Assembly (NCBI GenBank): GCA_023853785.1
Contig: JAJIRX010000598.1
Coordinates: forward strand, 110,657 to 174,656
Direction of reading: 5' to 3'
Source: Psilocybe azurescens
Taxonomy: Eukaryota; Basidiomycota; Agaricomycetes; Agaricales; Agrocybaceae
Length of the DNA: 64,000 bases
This document shows, piece after piece, positions 35,846 to 46,775 of this stretch (position 1 is the stretch's first letter; each line of letters opens with the position of its first letter). Both the position numbers and the translations under genes were made by a program. A model generated the notes under the pieces. The model saw nothing but the letters and a program-made list of their open reading frames with translations, ran no database searches and was not told where the DNA came from.

Positions 35846-37294
35846 CTATTCTAAACAATCCCGACAAGGTTGCGAGCATTCCATCACCCATATCGTCAGC
35901 ATCCCGCACGCATTTGAAGTCGGTAAAACTTTTTCAAACGCTTTTTCCGCTTTATGCATAAAAGCATCCTTGTCTTTCCTGGTATAGCTGCCAGGAAAAT
36001 GGCATCTCAATCTAATATCGACCCCTTCGAAGTAAGGGAACATATCGTGAACCAGAAGAATGTCCAGAGCAGTCCAGGGGTATGGGTGGGGGAACAGGAT
36101 TTCTTCTGGCGTTGCATACGCATGCCCCAGAACGATTGTCAGATATTGAAGGGAGTCGGGACACGCTTGTACGATGGCGCCTATGTGTTCCGTGTAAAGC
36201 CCAATTCGTGCTTCGGGAGTTGGTGCGAGCAGTGAATCAGCATCTTCGTAGTTGAGAGTCAAAGTTTCCAGTGCACTATGTCGTGTCAAATCGATCTTTG
36301 GCTTGATAGACAAGAATTCCGAGACGTCTATGGTATTACATTGAGCGGTGAGAAACTTGTTTTGCAAAACTAGCTCACCTTGTGGGCGGAATATCAGGTC
36401 CAGGTTTTCCACAGAGGGAAACTGATCTACGAATGTTGCGCATGAAATATCGAGCATTGTGAATGTGCCCACGTTCTCGTCTCGTATCTCCAGCCATACA
36501 TTGTTCAAAGAGGACTCGTGTTCAAGTTCATCTGATGACTGGTGGTCCACCGGGTATAAAATGCCTATCAGAAAAAAGACTGTCGGTTTCAACGAATTCA
36601 AGAGGCGGGAGTGGGAGATTGCGAGAATATGTGTCGTCCTCATATTCGTCTATCGTTGACTCAATCATGGTAAATCGAGTGATAGACGTTCCCCGGAGGA
36701 TGTTTTTCGGGATACTTCTCACATGGTAAAGTTTGAGTGACGTCAGGTAGGAGGAATTCATGGCATTAAGCAACGACCGCTTGAATTCTGAGGCCATGGT
36801 GGGTAGACCGCAGTCACCAGGCCCGTGAAATACAAGGGTATGCAGACGAGCGTCCTGATGACAAAACATATTGAGGATAAACGCCATGTTCTGGATAGCG
36901 GGCTCTCGGATAGCAGCTGTAACTTGGTGGGCCCGATGCTCCTTGCACTGAGGGGGCACAGGATTCCGAAGTCCGGAATCAAGACAAAGTTGCGGATGCA
37001 AGGAAGTATCCCAAGATCGGACACGTCTATGAGATCGCGCAGGCGGAGTAGTCTGTTGTGGAATTCCAGTCCGCTTTCGCCTGCCAGATGAATCTTTTCG
37101 AACAGGTGTCGTCGGGCGCTCCAGCGGAAAGTCGGTGACACGGACAGGCACGTCCGTAGGGTCTCCAGGAATTCTTTGGATTCTGGTTGAGACAAAAACT
37201 CATCATGAGTGGGTATGGCGTCCACAATGTCGGATTGAATCTCTGGAGGAACTTTCTCGTGTGATGAGGCTACAGGCGTTCGTGACGATGCCAT
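35846..37294 (-). CDS. F-box-like protein with frame breaks
   Basis: Start at 37294; a degenerate F-box reads VPPEIQSDIVDAIPTHDEF, then RTCLSVSPTFRWSARRHLF, the spacing seen in agaricomycete F-box proteins. C-terminal leucine-rich-like text follows: LTSLKLYHVRSIPKNIL, SVENLDLIFRPQGELV, SALETLTLNYEDADS and DSLQYLTIVLGHAYATPEEI. The stop is at 35848..35846. A break lies at five G (36952-36956, plus strand); one more gives LCPPQCKEHRAHQVTAAI. A second break lies near six A (36571-36576), where the frame changes between VETDSLF and IGILYPVDHQSSDE; there one base fewer (or an intron ending TCTGATAG) is needed. It could be functional once corrected. Confidence 0.6.
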
Positions 37295-37787
37295 TAAGAA
37301 TGCAATGAGAGCTGAGGCGTGGAATCCTTTCGTGTCGGTCGTCGCATTATAAGCCAGAATGTCTATGAAAGACCGACGAAAATTGCTTTATGCATAAGTT
37401 GCGACGATACCAGGTAGATTTGCTTCCAGCCCCGATGCCCAGTCGTCAGTTCCAAGTTGGTCCAGTGTCGTAGAGAGCCACCGTGAGGTCCATAACCTCA
37501 AGAGTTTTTAGATCTTTAATTCGTGAAAGCGAATCATCTGCGTATGTTGCCAGTATATTCAAAAGACAAAGACGCGACTTGGACGAGACAAAGGAAATCT
37601 ATTTGAAATTTGTCGCCGGTCCGACACCGCCGACAGGCTTGGTCTAAGTTTAGAGGCCTTTCACCTCTTCGGTTGCACAACCTCCATGATTCATCGACAT
37701 CCTTTATTCATTCCCACTATTCAGAAGAAATACTTTAAGGATTAATTATCCGAAGCAGAAAAAGGCTCCTTGAGGCCGACTTTCACC
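37295..37787. other. Divergent intergenic region
   Basis: 493 nt between the minus-strand F-box gene and the plus-strand transporter; no coding potential and no clear motif. Confidence 0.4.
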
Positions 37788-39473
37788 ATGGCTGCCACAC
37801 TCTTTTATCAGATTCAGCTCGTCGGGATATCTGTTATCTGCATCGTGTCATTGCTTTTAGATAGACTTGTGACTCCCAATGCTGATGTTATACGACCGAG
37901 TTTGCGGCCTTCTGAAGGTATACCGGGAATCGAGAACTCTAGGGGAGCATCTGCGACGGTAAAGTTGGCCTGGAGGTATCTTATCGTCTACGGGATTGTA
38001 ATGAGTAAGCCCTTAATTATGTCCGACCCACAATCGTAGCTGACATACAACACCATAATATCTAGGCGCAGACTGGCTACAAGGGCCATACTTATACTCT
38101 CTCTATAGAGAGCAATATCAATTTCCAGAAAGATTGGTAGCGGCTCTCTTCGTCACGGGTTTTATATCTGCTGGCCTTGCAGCACCATTAATTGGTGTTT
38201 GGGCAGATCAGCAGTAAGTCAAGTCTCCCAGTTTCTACAGTCACTGGAAACCCTTATACGTGAGTCTTTACTCCATCATCTTCTCAGCGGACGCAAGCAG
38301 CTATGTCTCGTCTTCTGCATAACATATACACTCTCCTGTCTTTGCATCACCGTGCCCCATCTTCCTGTCCTCCTCTTCGGACGAATTCTAGGCGGCACAT
38401 CGACGGCCATACTCTTCTCGGCGTTCGAATCATGGCTCATCTCGGAATCCACATCAGCATCTCTCCCTCCAGGAGACCTCTCCACCATCATGGGGCGTGC
38501 GACGCTTCTGAATGGCTTCGTCGCAGCTGGCGCGGGGGTCTTCAGTAACCAGTTGGTGTCGATGGCCAACAGCTTTACAACCCCTTTTATTGCTAGTGGC
38601 TCTCTGCTCATGCTTGCATGGGTGGTTATTCGGGGAATGTGGACGGAGAATTACGGCGGAGGTGGAGGGCAGCCGAACAAAGACGTATTCCAAATGAAAC
38701 GGCTCGGACAGGCATGCACTATCGTCCGGAAAGGTTAGCACCATTTATACAAGCTCTCAGAGCTCATGTTTCTTATTCAAAAGATAATAGACCCCCAGCT
38801 TGTTGTCCTAGGCCTTGCGCAGACATGCTTTGAAGGGTCCATGTACCTCTTCGTATTCCTCTGGGTCCCATCTCTCCAGGAAAGCTCATCAACCCCCAAC
38901 TCTTACCCCTAGGCTACATCTTTTCGTCCTTCATGATATCGATGATGCTCGGCTCGCTCCTCTACACTGCCATCGTCTCTCACTATCAAAGACGATTCTC
39001 AGAGTTGCCTGTCCCCTCTTCAGTCACACTACACGCACAGCTCAGCAGCATCGTTTGTGCATGCAGCGCGCTGGCTTTTGGAGTCAGCGTGCTGTGCTCC
39101 GACGAACACATCAGGTTCTGGGCCTTCTGCGTGTACGAAGCGTGTGTAGGGATGTACTATCCAGTGCAAGGCACGCTTCGTGGTGCCCTGATAGCTAACG
39201 AGCACCGTGCCACGGTGAGTAGTTCTAGCCTCTCGTCAAATACATACCGCACATGATTAAACCATGATTTTCTAGCTTTCTTCCCTTTTCCGCGTCCCGC
39301 TGAACATCTTTGTTGTTGTGTCGTTGTTGACTGGGGTTTCTTCGGCGCGGAAGGCGGTACTCACCGCCAGCGCTGTCATGTTGACCGTTTCGTCGTTGTC
39401 GACCGCTATGGTTATCCGTAGACCGCGTGAAAGAGCCGCGCTCTCCTCCAACGTCTCTACGCACATAGCATAG
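37788..39473 (+). CDS. MFS transporter, MFSD5 / molybdate-anion transporter type
   Basis: Multi-pass membrane transporter; this subfamily includes the eukaryotic MOT2/MFSD5 molybdate carriers, so molybdate is a family-based guess. Start at 37788 (MAATLFYQIQLVGISVI). Exons read LAWRYLIVYGIVMS, ADWLQGPYLYSLYREQYQFP, GFISAGLAAPLIGVWADQ, GRKQLCLVFCITYTLSCL, VLLFGRILGGTSTAILFSAF with ESWLISE (the family hallmark), TLLNGFVAAGAGVFSNQLV, IIDPQLVVLGLAQTCFEG and MYLFVFLWVPSL. After a break come GYIFSSFMISMMLGSLLYTA, YEACVGMYYPVQGTLRG and SSLFRVPLNIFVVVSLLTGV. Stop TAG at 39471. The break is at four C (38906-38909): a fifth gives NSYPLGYIFSSF. The terminal tail is short. Confidence 0.85.
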
Positions 39474-40064
39474 AATATGTCAAGGTGAACAAAATCAAAA
39501 TAAGAGTACAAACAACAGGGACTACCATGTATTGCACATAGAATAACTAGATTGTTTGTAGAGTTAATAAGTGGATCTTGTACAAAAGCACTGAATTGAT
39601 TTTGAAGGATTTTGAAAAGAACCAAACCAGAGGACGTCCGTTTTGTTCTTTTTGGTAGCCTCATGGACATCTCTACATACTAAGTATGTCATAGATGTTC
39701 TTTGGCTTCAACTTGGTTTATGTAGTTTCGAGTCCTAGCATTTATGACCATTGACAAAACAAGTAGAAATCCGGTTCTGATATGTTCGCCGTAAATAATA
39801 ATTGTCTCAACATAAGCTAGGCTAACCACGAACAAAAGGATCGTATAAAAGCGGCTGACTGGATTTCAAAGAGATGGGGTTTATAATCATTCACACGCAC
39901 ACACAATGCCCGCCGCCTACTTTCGTTTGGTATTGAAATACATAAAAAGAACTTAAAAAAAGGGAGAAAAGAATCGGAGAGGCTCTGTCTTCATTGCCGC
40001 TACAAGAAATTTAGGGCTGAGATCGCAAAATTCAAGGGAACAAGAACATATTCCAATCCAGTTT
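39474..40064. other. Intergenic between convergent genes
   Basis: 3' ends of the transporter and the RNA-binding protein; AT-rich, nothing recognised. Confidence 0.5.
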
Positions 40065-42532
40065 TTATACTCCGTCGGATTGCATGGGAGCGATCTGACC
40101 GCCCTTCGCTGCGGAAGGGGTGAAAGTGTGCCAGCGGTCGTTGAAACGGACGTCTACAACGGGAAGAGAGAAAAATCTATGTTAGCAAAGTACAAGCCAC
40201 ATGGGGACTTAAATTAGCGTACCCAATGGCCGGCCTCCATACATGTATTGTTGGAATTTAGCTGAAGAGAAAGTATGGTTAGGAATAAGATTATCAGTGA
40301 ACACACGAAGGTGTGCCTACCAATAGCAGTCTCGGCCTCTGCCGTTTGGGCGAACTGGACAACACCGCAGCCTTTGGAACGTGTGCCGTCAAAGAGGATC
40401 TCAGCCAACTCGACCTGACCAGTCGTCTCGAACAGTTCGACCAAATCCTCGTTTGCGGTGGACCACGGCAACTGAAGAGGTCGAATTAATTGGCAAGGGT
40501 CATAGTCAGCACAAAACGGTTCGAGAAAGAAAAGGGCAGTGGGTACGACTTACGTTGCGGACCATGATCTGTTGGCTTGGGTCGCCCTCGGCATAGTTGC
40601 CAGGGCCGCCATACCCAGCTGCACTGCCACCACCGTAGCTATTCATGCGCAATCCAGCACCACTACCGCCCGGAGCACCCTGCTGATCAGGGCCAGGATA
40701 GTCGGCATATAGATCCTGATCAGAGAAATCGCGGCCACCACCTGCCTGTGAAAATCCACCACGGAATCCTGCTCCTCGCAGTCCGCCACCGCGCAATCCG
40801 CGCCCGAGACCACGAGGTCCACCGCGCAAGCCACCTCGGAAGCCTGCGCCAGAGAGACCGGCGTAGCGATCCTGTGAGTCGTTAACATTAAATTGGATTA
40901 GGGTTTATTCGAATGTAAAAGGACACGACATACCTCTCTGACTTCGAGAGTGCGCCCATACCAATCGAAACCGTGGTACATACCTACGAGAAAATGAATT
41001 AAACGCCCAACATCCTTACAAATCACCTACTGATAGCCTGCTGGGCGTCTTTCGGAGTCTCAAACACGACAGTACCAGATCCTTTGGGTCTTCCGTCTGC
41101 GCCGATGTTGATATCAGCACGAATGATGTTTCCAGCAGTACGGAAGAGATCTTTGAGATCTTGCCACCCGGCTTGATAAGGGAGCTAAAGAATATATCAG
41201 TGAATGTCAAACTCCGAACAGGATGCGCTCATCAAACTTACGTTTCCAACGTAGAGTTGGTTGCCGGGATTGGCTTGCGTACCAAAATAATTATGTGAAG
41301 GAGGGCGCGGCGGCGGTGCTGCGTTCAAACCTTGTCCAGCCATAGCCATTCCAATTTTACCTGGTACAGGAGTAGCACCGAATCTTGCTTCGTTTTCACG
41401 ATCCTAAAAGATTGTCAGACAAAGATCCCCAAAATGTTTTAAAACATACTTCACGAATAAAAACGGGTCGTCCTAGCATTGGTTGTTCCGATAGTTCGCG
41501 GATGGCACGTTGAGCATCCTCTGACGAGGCGAATTCGACAATACTTGCAAATATTGTTAGTTTTTCTGGATATTCTGAGCACGAAGCAAGAAACTCACCC
41601 GCATCCCTTGGAGACTCCAGTGGGAGTAACGAGTACTTCGGCGAAGAGGACCTCACCAGCTGCCAACCAAAAACTCCCATCAATATCCTCTTCAACAACT
41701 CTGCCATTCCAAAAAAGGGTTCAAAAAAGGCGCTCTATCCGCAGCAACACTCATCCTCCCCAATCTCTCGAGCACCAGTTCATCGGAGAGGCCTGCTTAA
41801 AAAATCCACAACAACAACGGGATACACCGGCACCGGACCACATAATATTAAAAAGGCTAAAATTCCCCCACCCACCTCCCCTCATAAATTCCATTAGGTC
41901 ACGATACTTGACGTCGTAACTTAAGTTGCCGACATAGACTCTGTTTTCTCTCTTGCTGATTTTGGCGAATTCCACAGCTTCTTCGTGGTCAGCGTTCATG
42001 GGCCCGCCGAGCGAGCGCGAGAATGTGTCAGCTGGCTTGCGGTCTCGGCTACGAGATCTGCTCCTAGACCTGGAACGTGTGCGAGAACGTGTGCGAGAAC
42101 GACGGCGACGACGAGGAGATGCCGAACGTCTTCTCGAGCGAGAGCGAGAACGAGTTCTCGAACGCCTGCGACGCTTGCAGGAGTTCAGCGGCCAATGGGA
42201 TCAAATAAAACATATCAACACATACATCGCTTGAGCGCCTCTCGGGCTCCCAATGATCGCCGACTCTGGGACGTGGACGACCTACGTTTACGTTGATACA
42301 CGACATCAATGTTGAGTTTTTTCGAATGCTTACCAGAGTCGCGTCTGTCGCTGCCGCGATCACGGTCCCTGTCCTTGTCGCCGCGGTCCCTTCTGTCCCT
42401 ATCACGGTCATAGTCGCGATCCCGCATATCCCTATCCTTGTCACGGTCATAATCCCGTCCGTTGCCCCCATTGGTCGGTGGTATAATTCCTTTATCATCA
42501 CCGTCATCCTTGTTCTTCATGTCGACATCCAT
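40065..42532 (-). CDS. Three-RRM RNA-binding protein, GBP2/HRB1-like
   Basis: Nuclear shuttling SR-like mRNA-binding protein family, which in yeast couples splicing and transcription to mRNA export. Start at 42532 (MDVDMKNKDDGDDK), then an Arg/Asp-rich region and an RS domain (RRRRSRTRSRSRSRRRS). RRM1 follows: NRVYVGNLSYDVKYRDLMEF (RNP2) with GCGIVEFASSEDAQRAI (RNP1-like). RRM2: NQLYVGNLPYQAGWQDLKDL with KGSGTVVFETPKDAQQAI. Next is a Gly/Arg-rich linker (GLRGGPRGLGRGLRGGG), then RRM3: MVRNLPWSTANEDLVELFET with SKGCGVVQFAQTAEAETAI. It ends GGQIAPMQSDGV, stop at 40067..40065. Domain order and the RS plus RGG regions match the GBP2 family. About ten exons; all joins I checked keep the frame. It shares a 303-nt divergent promoter with MAM33. 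Confidence 0.88.
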
Positions 42533-42835
42533 TGCGGCCTATCGCGTTGTGATATGGGGAAATATCAGAAAATCGGTATGGAAGATGAGAAAGAGAGGCG
42601 AGACGAGTCTGACCAGTCATTTTTCCTCCCAAGAGCAGGTGGGAATAATTGCCGGAGTCCAGAATATTCGGTCTCCGTTTGGCCAATGCTCCGTTTTATG
42701 TCCAAATGCGGAACTTTGGTTCCGGTCCTTGCACCAAATACCGCCAACGCGTGACGCCAGCTCTCCCAAAAATTCGCTCAACTTTCCGTTTTCTACTACC
42801 TCCACGACCCGCATTTCCTCTAAAAAGTTTGTATC
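42533..42835. promoter_or_regulatory. Divergent promoter, GBP2-like / MAM33
   Basis: Only 303 nt separate the two start codons. No TATA box is obvious. CT-rich tracts precede the MAM33 start on the plus strand. Confidence 0.45.
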
Positions 42836-43975
42836 ATGTCTGCCATCGCCGCTCTCCGCAACGCTACCCGTGCTGGTCCTGCCAGATTCATAGCCGGAAT
42901 GCGTGTTTCGACGCTGTCTTCAATTGTACGCCCCATGTCCAGAATAACAGTGGTCAAAGCTGCTGGAGCCAGAGCTTTCTCGGCTACCTCGGGACGTCTC
43001 GGAAGCGGCTCATGTGAGTAGAAACTATGTTGCTCAGCCTACGATGTTGTGGAAGCTGGAAGTTGTGCAGCCTACAACGTTGTTGAAGCTGGAGAGATGA
43101 TTGGCATTATTGAGACACGACACGATCGCTGACGGATTTTGTTTCAACCAGCCGACCTCGCGCTGTCCCAGAAACTGCAGGAAGAGCTCAAATATGAGCA
43201 AGAGGCTCTCGCTGAACAGGCAGATGTCACACCCGAATTCTTGAAGTCCTTCTTGGAGCAAGGTGTCTGGTCGGTGAGTAATTGTTTAAACCTATCCTAA
43301 ATTTATAGCTAACGGGCCTATTTTTTTTAGATTGACGATGTTAGGGGAAATGACGAGGTTACGCTGAGCCGCAAATTCGGTGATGAAAAGTTCGTTGGTT
43401 CATAGTTTCGACTCTTGGATTCCTTCTGACATTTTTCGTAGCCTCCGCCTCATGTTCTCCATCGCAGACATTGCTCCTGAAGAGGATTTCGACATGGAAA
43501 GCGAGAATGAAGAAGAAGAAACACCGGCATCCGCTATCCGTGTTTCTCTCTCCATCACTAAGGTATGTGGTCTTCAACAAAATGTCGCTCCAGCTAATAA
43601 GTTCTCAGAACAACGGCCCCGGTGCGATTAACGTCGATCTGATCTGCGAGGACACCCACCTGTCTGTTGAGAACATCTCCTTCTACGATGACGCCAAGCT
43701 CGGCACAGAACTGACTGCCGAGGCTGACTGGAACCGACGAGGCCTCTACATTGGCCCTCAGGTAAATAATTGACTCCTTGTATCTACGCACATTGCTGAC
43801 GGTGGTCTAGTTTGAGACCCTCGATGTTGGTGTCCAAGACGAGTTCGAAAAGTTCCTCCAAGAGCGAGGCATTAACGAATCCCTTGCCGCCTTCATCCCC
43901 GAATACGCCGCCCACAAGGAGCAACAGGAATACGTCAAATGGTTGGGCAAGGTCAAGAACTTCATCGACCTCTAA
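42836..43975 (+). CDS. MAM33: Mitochondrial matrix acidic protein, MAM33/p32 family
   Basis: Homotrimeric acidic protein of the mitochondrial matrix, linked in yeast to mitochondrial translation and respiratory function. Start at 42836; the N-terminus is a mitochondrial targeting sequence (MSAIAALRNATRAGPARFIA, rich in Arg, Ala, Ser). The mature part reads SQKLQEELKYEQEALAEQAD, LRLMFSIADIAPEEDFD, an acidic stretch (ESENEEEE), then GAINVDLICEDTHLSVENIS, LYIGPQ-FETLDVGVQDEF and GINESLAAFIPEYAAHKEQ, ending WLGKVKNFIDL with TAA at 43973. Six exons; no frame break. Intron 1 carries a tandem duplication (below). Family length (about 260 residues) is normal. Confidence 0.93.
43029..43092 (+). repeat. 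31-nt tandem duplication inside MAM33 intron 1
   Basis: 43029-43059 and 43062-43092 match at 26 of 31 positions (both contain CAGCCTAC and end GAAGCTGG). It lengthens this intron to about 140 nt, longer than its neighbours. Confidence 0.7.
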
Positions 43976-44204
43976 GCATTCACCCCACCCAAAAGTATTC
44001 AGCCCCATTCCATTGTACTGTTGAACTTTTTAGGTTGCCTGATGGCCAAGAAGCAACCATTTATTTACTTATCCCATATGATTATCACGCCTTGCTTTTT
44101 ACAGACTAATGTCGCTTTCCACCACCACTCATAGATGTTTGATCCAATAATGCATTTTGTTTCCATGTTATCTTGTCTGTCGACGCTAATGAAGCACCCA
44201 AACT

Positions 44205-44865
44205 ACAATATCCATCGACTCGATCATAGATCTCTAGAGATGTCCTAAACCTGCGTTTTTTTTTTCAATGGGACCCCAGGCTCGAATATATTATTAACTT
44301 TCCGGATACCAATGAACCAGACTCTCCGGCGACAACCTGTAGAAACATTTCTACCCTCCCAAAATCCAACAGCCTGGATCACTTTCTGCTTATGAAGCAC
44401 GTCGCAGGGCGCTAGCCACCCGAAGAACCGGAACCAAGTATTGTTTTCTGAGGGCTGGGACGACCTTCGTTCACAATTATCTTCCACAGTAGTTCCCGGT
44501 AGGCCCATTCATCATATGGAACCTGAAGGTCTTATGACCTGAGGGTAGACTATCGACGACGTCGACCCACGGTTTCCAGCTGACATCCTCTATGGCTCGG
44601 TTCATCAACTCATTCCAAATAAATTTGAGGCCTGCGTACAAGATCCTCTTATCACTGATGTGCGTTAGTCATTCCATACAAATATAGTCTTTGTTTCGTT
44701 TGCATTACTTATTAAACTGGAAGTCTTTTAACTTCCTTTTCTCGATTTATGGTGAGAGTCGCGGTATGTTGCATCGTTTTTCCTGGCCAAAGGTATATTC
44801 AGGATATTATATTGCTATTCGGATGCCCGTCAATTCTGGGAAGCTTTTATAGAAAGGTGCACTGG
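44205..44865 (+). repeat. Duplicated flank, copy 2, with about 175-nt insertion
   Basis: Diverged copy of 35415-35815. Roughly 44273-44450 is absent from copy 1: the shared text jumps there from CAATGGGACC to GGCTGGGACGACC. The extra piece has no evident terminal repeats. This copy lies upstream of the F-box gene at 44903, whereas copy 1 lies downstream of one. Confidence 0.72.
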
Positions 44866-44902
44866 TGGAGTAAGTCGGCCGGAACCTTGATCAATTCACA
44901 CC

Positions 44903-46274
44903 ATGCTTCCTTCCCCCATCTCACAACTATCCCAAGAGCTCATCGACAGAATCATCGACGCAGTTGTCGATACAGATCGGACATCAAACCGCAGCAGCCT
45001 CCTCAACTGCACATTAGTCTGTCATACATTTCGTTCCCGCTCCCAGAAAATTCTGTTTTCCCATGTTGTCATTGACGTCCATCGCATAGATTCGTTTTAT
45101 AGGCTGCTCAAGGACAATCTCCTCATCCCTGTATACGTGGAAGACCTTGAGCTACTGCTGACCAATAACGACTACAAATGGGTCTGGGAAGATCAGCGAT
45201 TTATCAGGATAATGGGTCTTCTGGCCCGTCCCAGATCGTCTCTGAGAAAGTTGCGCTTGCTCACGAAACACGGCATACAGTTTATTGAAGACGGTCAGGG
45301 CATGATCCAAAAATTCTTCAAACCATATGTGGCTCCAAAAATCAGGTCTCTCCAGATCAGTGCACTGTCCCCAATCCCAATCGAAGTATTCACTAGCTGT
45401 ATTTATCTTACCGACCTCTCTCTGTCGTGGATCGAAGTCGACATCACATCGTGTGCCTCACCTGACGTCGAAATACTTTCTCGTCCGATATGTCTTCACA
45501 GCCTCACGTACACCCGTTCGCCTGGTACCCTATCAAAATTACTTGGCTGGACCGGGAGCAGGCCATACTTGTATATTTCAAGCCTTCAGACGTTGACGAT
45601 TGGTATAGAGGCGCTTGATAATCTAAACTTCGAGCAGAAGATTATTCTTGCGTGCGGCGGGTCCTTAGAAGAGCTACATATCACGGATTTAGAGTGCCAC
45701 GAAAGTGAGCAAGGGCGATAACTCTGCTTTGTACATTCGACAGTACTAACTTAATAGATTAAACCTAGTAAACTACACCATCGATAGATTCGTTGATCTA
45801 CAGGCTTGTCCGAATTTACGGATTCTCGAACTGGATGTCAATCTTGGGCGCGGCCTCCTCACAGAAGAAGGCGAAGACGACCTCGCTACCATTTGTCGCA
45901 TCCTATCGAAAATCCCTGACTTCAACAAACTCAACGACTTCCGACTTATAGTTCACGTGGGATACTGGATAAATCAAGAACCAGAAGGACTCCTTGAGCC
46001 GGACTGGAACAGCCTTCGTACCCAATTATCCAGAATTCTGCACTCGAAAAAGTCCAAATTTTCTTTGCATATGGACTATCTGCCGATCGACTACACCCTC
46101 ATTGAAGGATGTATAGATGACGACGACAGTGAAGCAAGCGCCGTTTCGTACTATGTTCGGTGTCAGAACGTTCTTCATAAGCTCGTTCGAGACAGTTTTA
46201 GCGCTTACGACTCGGAGGATGCTCTTATATCTAGTGTTTCAACTAGTTACACCATCTCCTCGTATTATTCCTAG
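44903..46274 (+). CDS. F-box protein, two exons
   Basis: Probable SCF adaptor. Start at 44903: MLPSPISQLSQELIDRIIDA with NRSSLLNCTLVCHTFRSRS is a clear F-box of the agaricomycete type. Leucine-rich-like segments follow: YVEDLELLLTN, SSLRKLRLLTKHGIQFIED, IRSLQISALSPIPIEVF, SSLQTLTIGIEALDNLNFEQ and GGSLEELHITDLECHE. After an intron (GTGAGC...TTAATAG) the second exon reads LNLVNYTIDRFVDLQACPN, LRILELDVNLGRGLL and KFSLHMDYLPIDYTL. The stop is at 46272-46274. The two exons are one base out of phase. One more A in the run 45702-45704 gives HEKLNLVNY; an alternative weaker donor GTGCCA would also work. It is related to the genes or relics at 34245, 34564 and 56767. Confidence 0.72.
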
Positions 46275-46775
46275 CCTTGATTGGGCCCTCAGACGGGTAT
46301 CAGTAGCATAGAAACAAGTCCGTTTTAGGTAGGGTACGCATTATAACACAGCTTTTATCTGCGTTGATCGTTGACTCGACCTTATCAGAGCATGAAATAA
46401 ATGATCCACGAGGCTTTGATTGCGCCTAATGAAGCATCCATGGACGATCACCCGAGAAGCCGAACGGCCATGTACGGTGTCCTTCATGTCGGCGCTTGGG
46501 CTTGTCCACAGGTCTGAAGACCGTACAAGGACATTTGAGGAGGTCCCAGGAGTCCCCTAGAGACGAGTACCTAAAACATTTATAAAGATGGCGTCAGGCC
46601 ACTGTCTTTCTCGTGTGTCGCCGGTCGCCCACCATCAACAAGCTTCTCCTGCGAAGTGTTTAGTCAAAGGTACGTCCACTCCTTGCTGTATTCGGGTGTG
46701 TAAGCTTACTGCTATCGTTTCTATGATAGCTGCTGGCTGGCTTTGACATCTCACAATATCTCTGATTAATTTTTA
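46275..46775. other. Intergenic
   Basis: A short open frame starting at 46587 (MASGHCLSRVSPVAHH) has no support. It may belong to the leader of the protease gene. Confidence 0.4.
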
